From Synergistales bacterium (GTDB lineage Bacteria > Synergistota > Synergistia > Synergistales > Aminobacteriaceae), in assembly GCA_025997955.1 (NCBI GenBank), contig BNVH01000094.1:1-11560 (forward strand): a DNA stretch of 11,560 nt, read 5' to 3'. The notes under the pieces are model-generated. The model did no database searches and was not told the origin of the DNA. It was given only the letters and a program-made list of their open reading frames with translations. Position 1 is the stretch's first letter; every line of letters begins with the position of its first letter. This document shows positions 7,642 through 11,560 of the stretch, one piece after another. A program made the position numbers and the translations under genes.

Positions 7642-8718
7642 ATGAATTACGTCAACAGTATACTTGAGGTTATAGGGAAAACGCCGTTATTGAAGCTCAA
7701 CAGGGTGGGCAGCGACGTCGACGCGAACGTGTTTGTCAAGCTAGAGCATCTGAACCCCAGCGGAAGTTATAAGGACAGAATGGCCCTCGCGATGGTCGAG
7801 GCCTCCGAAAGAGGAGAAACGTGGAACGGCAGAAAACTTCTGCCGGGTGGAACGGTGGTCGAGGCATCCGCCGGCAATACCGCTCCCGCCGTGGCGTTGG
7901 TCTGCGCGGCCAAAGGCTATAAGTCCAAAATATTCCTCTACCGGTACAATTTCACCAATGGAGTTGACGCCAGATTAAAGATTACTCAAGCGTATGGCCC
8001 CACTGTGGAAATCTCAAGCGAGCCCGAAAAGTATCTCTCGAAGGAAGAGATGGCGGCTTTCACGAAAGAAAACCCCGACCTTCCCCACGTCATGGCGGGC
8101 AAGCAAGACTGCGCCCTTGAGGAAGAAAAAGATTCAAATACGGTATGGGTGGATCAAATTTACAACAACGCCAATTACATAGGGCAGACTGAAATGGGAC
8201 GAGAGATATTCGATCAGCTTGACGGCAAAGTTGACGCTTTTGGCTGTTCGGTAAGTTCCGGCGCCTCCCTTTACGGGACATGCTTGGGTCTGAAGGAAAA
8301 AGGGTTGCGCCCCGAGATAACCTTCGGAGTAGTCCCTGAGGGCAGCGAACAGTATTTCGAGTTAAAGAACAAGGAGGAAAGCGGCAAAGACGAATTTCAT
8401 GTCTCCGACATAAAAAAGAGAATCGCGGACGCGATGGGGCTGAAGAAATGGGTTACCGAGCAATCAATAGTCGAGCGGATGATAAACGCGGGATATCCCG
8501 ATAAAATTTTCTGCGTGACCGCGGAAGAGGCGCGAGGCATGGCCAATCGACTTTGCTCGGAAGAAGGCATCTACTGTGGAATGTCCTCAGGGGCAAACGT
8601 CGCTATAGCGCTTAGGATTGCGTCAAGGCTGAAGAAGGGACAAAATGTCGTGACGCTCATCGTTGACCGACGCGACAGGTATCTTTCCGAATATCCGAGC
8701 GATAAATACGTTGTTTAG
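7642..8718 (+). CDS. Cysteine-synthase-family PLP enzyme, divergent (fold type II)
   Basis: Fold-type II PLP enzyme of the cysteine synthase/cystathionine beta-synthase family, 358 residues (cysteine synthases are usually about 310). The PLP lysine is K44 in NPSGSYKDR, and the C-terminal DRRDRYLSEYPSDKYV keeps the family's serine that faces the PLP ring. EEGIYCGMSSGAN is also typical. The substrate carboxylate loop, normally TSGNTG, reads SAGNTA (76-81). The phosphate-binding GTGGT loop reads SSGAS within SVSSGASLYGT. The region after KGYKSK (YRYNFTNGVDARLK) lacks the usual PE-x-M-S-x-E-R. The overall reaction type, beta-replacement or beta-elimination on a serine- or cysteine-like amino acid, follows from the family; the substrate does not, so I do not call it CysK. 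It lies 18 bases after the racemase gene, with AAGGG (7624-7628) upstream. Confidence 0.82.
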   Translation: MNYVNSILEVIGKTPLLKLNRVGSDVDANVFVKLEHLNPSGSYKDRMALAMVEASERGETWNGRKLLPGGTVVEASAGNTAPAVALVCAAKGYKSKIFLYRYNFTNGVDARLKITQAYGPTVEISSEPEKYLSKEEMAAFTKENPDLPHVMAGKQDCALEEEKDSNTVWVDQIYNNANYIGQTEMGREIFDQLDGKVDAFGCSVSSGASLYGTCLGLKEKGLRPEITFGVVPEGSEQYFELKNKEESGKDEFHVSDIKKRIADAMGLKKWVTEQSIVERMINAGYPDKIFCVTAEEARGMANRLCSEEGIYCGMSSGANVAIALRIASRLKKGQNVVTLIVDRRDRYLSEYPSDKYVV

Positions 8719-8741
8719 CTCAAGCCAACGCTCCGGAGGCT

Positions 8742-8771
8742 AAAGCATAATCTATAATAGAATTATGCTTT
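8742..8771. repeat. Inverted repeat upstream of glyA
   Basis: AAAGCATAAT (8742-8751) and ATTATGCTTT (8762-8771) are perfect 10-base arms around a 10-base centre that contains TATAAT (8753-8758). Inside the centre CTA and TAG can pair, giving 13 pairs with a single bulged A. An eight-base palindrome CTCCGGAG (8731-8738) lies just before it. There is no T-run, so it is not a normal terminator, and no -35 at the right spacing supports a promoter. An operator or an mRNA hairpin controlling glyA is the likeliest use. Confidence 0.55.
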
Positions 8772-8804
8772 GAACACCAAACCAAAACAAAAAGGAGAAC
8801 GCGT

Positions 8805-10058
8805 ATGACGACAGCGAAGCGATTTTTGGAGGAAATGGACTCCGAGATTTATGAGATTTGCGAGCGAGAGCGCGTGCGGCAGGAAGAGGGGATTGAACTC
8901 ATCGCCTCTGAGAATATCGTGCACCCCGCCGTATTGGCCGCCGTCGGGTCGGTGCTGACCAACAAATACGCCGAGGGTTATCCGAACTCGCGCTATTACG
9001 GCGGGTGCGAAATCGTTGATATGGCCGAGAATCTCGCGCGAGACCGGGCTAAGCAGCTCTTTGGGTGCGACCACGTCAACGTCCAGCCTCACGCCGGCTC
9101 GCAGGCCAACATGGCCGTTTACCTCTCCTGCTTAGAAGCTGGGGACACGATTCTGGCGATGGACCTCGCGCACGGCGGGCACTTGACCCACGGCTCGCCG
9201 GTCAACTTCTCCGGCAAGCTCTACAATTTCGTTCACTACGGCGTGCGGCGCGAGGACGGACGAATAGACATGGACGACGTCGAAAAGAAGGCTCTTGCCC
9301 ACAAACCCAAAATGATAGTCTGCGGCGCGAGCGCCTACCCGCGCGAAATCGACGCGGAGGCTTTTCATAAGATCGCCAAAAAAGTCGGTTCTCTCCTGAT
9401 GTTTGATATAGCCCACATAGCCGGGCTCGTGGCGGCGAAGCTCCACAAAGACCCAGTGCCGTGGTGCGATTTTGTGACGACGACCACTCACAAGACCCTG
9501 AGAGGTCCGCGCGGCGGCATGGTGATGTGCAAGGCTGACTTCGCGCACGCTTTGGACAAGGCTATTTTCCCCGGAATGCAGGGAGGGCCGCTGATGCATG
9601 TCATCGCGGGGAAGGCCGTGGCTTTCAAGATGGCGCTCGAACCCTCTTTCAAGGATTACCAAAAGCAGACGCTGGCCAACTCGAAAACCTTAGCGGAAGC
9701 TCTTTTGGGATACGGCTTCGACTTGGTCTCTGGCGGGACTGACAACCACATGATGTTGATAGACCTGCGAAGCAAGGGTTTGACGGGCAAAGTTTTGGAG
9801 CGTGCTCTGAACGAGTCCGGGCTGACCGTCAACAAAAACGCCGTACCCTTCGACACGGAGAAACCGACGATCACGAGCGGTATCCGTATCGGCACGCCCG
9901 CCGTCACGACGCGAGGTTTCAAGGAGCCTGAGATGAAACAGATAGCCGCCTGGATAGACCGCGTGGCGAAGTCGCCCGACGACGAGTCTCTGCGTGCCGC
10001 CGTAAAGAGCGAGGTCAAGGCTCTCTGTGCCGGATACCCTCTGTACCCGGAGCTGTAA
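8805..10058 (+). CDS. glyA: Serine hydroxymethyltransferase
   Basis: Cytosolic PLP enzyme (fold type I) interconverting serine plus tetrahydrofolate with glycine plus methylene-tetrahydrofolate; many members also cleave threonine and other beta-hydroxy amino acids. It has 417 residues, the normal bacterial length. The Schiff-base lysine is K230 in TTTTHKTLRGPRGG. ELIASENIV (31-39), EGYPNSRYYGGCE (57-69) and FDIAHIAGLVA (200-210) are all canonical. The ATG at 8805 has AGGAG (8793-8797) at seven bases, a strong site. It follows the cysteine-synthase-like gene by 86 bases that hold an inverted repeat, so it may be read both with the operon and under local control. A terminator-like hairpin follows. 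The gene is intact; housekeeping one-carbon supply and a catabolic role with its neighbours are both possible. Confidence 0.96.
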   Translation: MTTAKRFLEEMDSEIYEICERERVRQEEGIELIASENIVHPAVLAAVGSVLTNKYAEGYPNSRYYGGCEIVDMAENLARDRAKQLFGCDHVNVQPHAGSQANMAVYLSCLEAGDTILAMDLAHGGHLTHGSPVNFSGKLYNFVHYGVRREDGRIDMDDVEKKALAHKPKMIVCGASAYPREIDAEAFHKIAKKVGSLLMFDIAHIAGLVAAKLHKDPVPWCDFVTTTTHKTLRGPRGGMVMCKADFAHALDKAIFPGMQGGPLMHVIAGKAVAFKMALEPSFKDYQKQTLANSKTLAEALLGYGFDLVSGGTDNHMMLIDLRSKGLTGKVLERALNESGLTVNKNAVPFDTEKPTITSGIRIGTPAVTTRGFKEPEMKQIAAWIDRVAKSPDDESLRAAVKSEVKALCAGYPLYPEL

Positions 10059-10094
10059 AATCTATAAGGCATTTAAACGAGCGTATTACACAGA

Positions 10095-10130
10095 AGATGG
10101 CAGCTTCATAAGGAGCCGCCATCTATTATT
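10095..10130 (+). terminator. Probable intrinsic terminator after glyA
   Basis: AGATGGC (10095-10101) pairs with GCCATCT (10118-10124), and inside it GCT (10103-10105) pairs with AGC (10114-10116) across a single A-C mismatch. The hairpin is followed by ATTATTGTTA, which is only moderately T-rich. It lies 37 bases after the glyA stop and would end the transcript before the mobile DNA, which is read from the other strand. Confidence 0.6.
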
Positions 10131-10203
10131 GTTATCACTCCAGGTCACCTCTAAAAACCCATTAAATCGTTTCTGTATTGCCAGTAATGACGCTTTTACG
10201 GAA

Positions 10204-10241
10204 TCTGCGAGGTAAAAGTTATTATTTTTACCTCTAGCAGA
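10204..10241 (-). repeat. Long hairpin, candidate right end of the IS200/IS605-type element
   Basis: GAGGTAAAA (10209-10217) and TTTTACCTC (10226-10234) are perfect nine-base arms. TCTGC (10204-10208) and GCAGA (10237-10241) extend the stem after a two-base bulge. A further CTTTTAC at 10193-10199 could pair with GTAAAAG at 10212-10218 as an alternative fold. It lies about 60 bases beyond the tnpB stop, where IS200/IS605 elements carry the subterminal hairpin recognised at the right end. The exact cleavage site cannot be placed from one copy. Confidence 0.45.
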
Positions 10242-10400
10242 GACCGCGCAGCAGATCTCGATGGTGTTTCAACCGTTCTCTCAAACTTACTCAAACCTAC
10301 TCATAGGTAGCTTTGATGTTGAGTTCCTGCTTCATGGAGCGGCCTTGTTGCGCGCGTCTCTCCACAGACTGTCACCGTCGAACTGACGGCCATATTTTTT
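10204..10400 (-). ncRNA. Candidate omega RNA region of tnpB
   Basis: TnpB nucleases use a guide RNA made from the 3' end of their own gene plus the right-end flank. The equivalent stretch here, read on the minus strand, covers the last codons of tnpB and then a near-perfect tandem 10-mer (GTAGGTTTGA, GTAAGTTTGA at 10281-10300). A small GAGATC/GGTCTC hairpin follows (10240-10259, one G-U pair), then the long hairpin at 10204-10241. The guide itself would lie beyond the right end, below about 10200. Boundaries are approximate and the call rests on position and structure only. Confidence 0.35.
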
Positions 10401-11452
10401 AGATTTGTCGCGGCGTTTACGTCTCTGTCGTGTTCTGTGCCGCACTCAGGACATGTCCATACTCGAACGCTCAAAGGCATGTCCGACATCTTGTAACCAC
10501 AAGTTGAACAAGTCTTGGAACTCGGATAAAACGTATTTGCCGCTACGATGACGCTTCCAGTTATTTTTGCCTTGTACTCCAATTGACGGCGAAACTCAAA
10601 GAAGCTCATGTCCAGAATCGAACGCGCTAACTTGTGATTTCTTACCATGCCGGATACGTTCAAATCTTCTATGCCTATCACGGGATATGTTCTTGTGAGA
10701 TCTGTAGTCAGCTTATGGAGAGCGTCATTTCTGATGTTGGCAATCCGAGCGTGTAGAGTGGCGAGTTTTCTCTTTGCCTTGGTGAAATTCTTGGACTTTG
10801 TTTCGCCTTTTTTGGCTCCTTTCTTGCGCGAGAGTGTTTTATTGAGTCTGCACAAACGATATAGCAACGCCTTGTGAGGTTTTGGCCCCGTGACTATTGT
10901 ACCGTCCGATAATGTAGCGAGGTTCCTTACTCCGAGGTCTACGCCTACGGCTTGGTTTTCGCCGTGGTGTATCGGTTCGGGATTTATCATTTCAACCTGA
11001 ATTGAAACAAACCACTTACCCGCGCTCCGGCTGACCGTCGCGCCCATTATCTTGCCGTCAAAGCGCAGTGTTTCCTTCATGCGTACCCAACCTAAAACGG
11101 GAATGCGAATCTGTTGGTCTTTAACGCTGAATTGATCATTGGATATGCTGAAACTGTCGTGTTGACCTTTTTTCTTAAACTTTGGGTATTTGGCTGTCCC
11201 GGTGAAGAAGTTCTTGAACGCCACGCCTAAATCCATAATCGCTAGTTGAGGAGCGCATTTGGTTACTTCCGCCATCCAGGGGAATTGTTCATGCTTGACA
11301 GCGTTCAAGCGCCGCCTGAGTTCCGCTTCTGACACTTTCTCTCCGGCGTGATAGAGATTTGTCCATTCATTCAATGCCCAGTTGTAAGCAAACCTTGCCG
11401 TGCCGCTTGCTTTGGCAAAGTAAGTTTCTTGCTTATTAGACCTCTTCGGAAA
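10301..11452 (-). pseudogene. tnpB: tnpB (IS200/IS605-type RNA-guided nuclease), 5'-truncated
   Basis: TnpB, the transposon-encoded RNA-guided DNA nuclease related to Cas12. The open frame begins right after a TAA (11453-11455). It reads recognisable TnpB from NKQETYFAKASGTARFAYNWAL onward, but the usual start with its K-x-R-x-YP segment, roughly 10-15 residues, is missing, and the first possible start codon is a TTG at 11374 inside NWAL. Numbering from that TTG (357 residues), the RuvC triad is intact: D146 in GVDLGVRN, E236 in GIEDLNVSGM and D318 in HDRDVNAATN. The zinc finger C289, C292, C308, C311 is also present, and the C-terminus is complete. Loss of the N-terminal strand probably disables it, though a shortened protein cannot be ruled out. 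No tnpA is visible. Upstream sits an IS5-type transposase tail. Confidence 0.85.
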
Positions 11453-11560
11453 TTAATTTCCCAGTTGATGATTATACAAGCCGCACAATAATGAAACACG
11501 CAATCCGAAACGTTTACGACGATTGCGATAGCGTTCGGCAAGAATTCGAAATCTCTTCAG
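11453..11560 (-). CDS. IS5-family transposase, C-terminal end only (runs off window)
   Basis: Reading the minus strand from the window edge, 35 codons and a TAA (11453-11455) encode a tail with AERYRNRRKRFGLR followed by LLCGLYNHQLGN. A run of ERYRNRRKR-F-GLR followed by hydrophobic residues and IYN or LYN is the usual ending of IS5-family DDE transposases, just after the catalytic glutamate region, which would lie outside the window. The bases after the stop (about 11432-11452) should hold the element's terminal inverted repeat, but the partner end is not in view. The tail is in the same frame as the tnpB remnant, separated only by this stop codon. Confidence 0.75.
   Translation of the reverse strand: MKRFRILAERYRNRRKRFGLRVSLLCGLYNHQLGN

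Larger units (their letters stand above)
10059..10300. other. Gene-free spacer between glyA and tnpB
   Basis: About 240 bases that hold the glyA terminator hairpin at the left and the hairpins and tandem repeat of the tnpB flank at the right. The middle part, about 10131-10192, shows no start codon with a ribosome-binding site and no obvious structure. It would be chromosomal DNA flanking the element and, if the right end is where I place it, the guide-encoding stretch. Confidence 0.5.

Noticed and set aside
8753..8758. TATAAT as a glyA promoter -10
   Set aside because: No -35-like hexamer at 16-18 bases upstream and no extended -10 TG. Kept only as part of the inverted repeat.
9132..9662. 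Minus-strand 176-codon open frame inside glyA
   Set aside because: Lies wholly within the well-supported glyA gene and shows no recognisable domain. Long antisense frames are common opposite GC-rich coding sequence.
9656..10072. Minus-strand 138-codon open frame over the glyA 3' end
   Set aside because: Almost entirely antisense to glyA, low-complexity composition and no known motif.
10027..10215. 62-codon plus-strand ORF after glyA
   Set aside because: Begins inside glyA in another frame and runs through the terminator hairpin, with no ribosome-binding site or domain.
10281..10310. Start of a CRISPR-like repeat array
   Set aside because: Only two adjacent 10-base units with no spacers. 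Better explained as part of the tnpB 3' flank.

Overview
This window looks like the chromosome of an anaerobic, amino-acid- or peptide-using diderm bacterium. The solute-binding protein has an ordinary Sec signal peptide and no lipobox, as expected for a periplasm. The gene set (dipeptide-type importer plus several pyridoxal-phosphate amino-acid enzymes) would suit a Synergistota-like peptide fermenter, but that placement is an inference from style and not proven by any marker in the window.

Layout. (1) 14-877, minus strand: a LysR-type regulator. (2) 878-1054: a divergent control region with a near-perfect LysR-type operator (893-911) and a sigma70-like promoter (938-967) firing rightward. 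(3) 1055-6460, plus strand: a complete peptide/nickel-type ABC importer in the order binding protein, permease, permease, ATPase, ATPase (dppABCDF-like), with a stable hairpin between the first two genes. (4) 6475-8718: an alanine-racemase-family enzyme and a divergent cysteine-synthase-family enzyme, spaced 14 and 18 bases from their upstream neighbours, so almost certainly on the same transcript. (5) 8719-8804: a spacer with a long AT-rich inverted repeat. (6) 8805-10058: serine hydroxymethyltransferase (glyA), followed by a terminator-like hairpin. (7) 10201-11560, minus strand: mobile DNA. An IS200/IS605-type tnpB has lost its first residues. Its 3' flank carries repeats and hairpins of the kind expected for a right end and omega RNA. 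Directly upstream, in the same frame, lies the C-terminal tail of an IS5-family transposase that runs off the window.

How it fits together (inference). The LysR protein probably controls the importer operon in response to an amino acid or peptide. Imported substrate would then meet three PLP enzymes of three different folds: a racemase (fold III), a beta-replacement/elimination-type enzyme with altered active-site loops (fold II) and glyA (fold I). This could be a dedicated pathway for a D-, beta-hydroxy or beta-substituted amino acid or a peptide containing one. The altered motifs in the racemase and the fold-II enzyme are the best leads for something undescribed. I see no rRNA, tRNA, CRISPR array, phage or plasmid genes.
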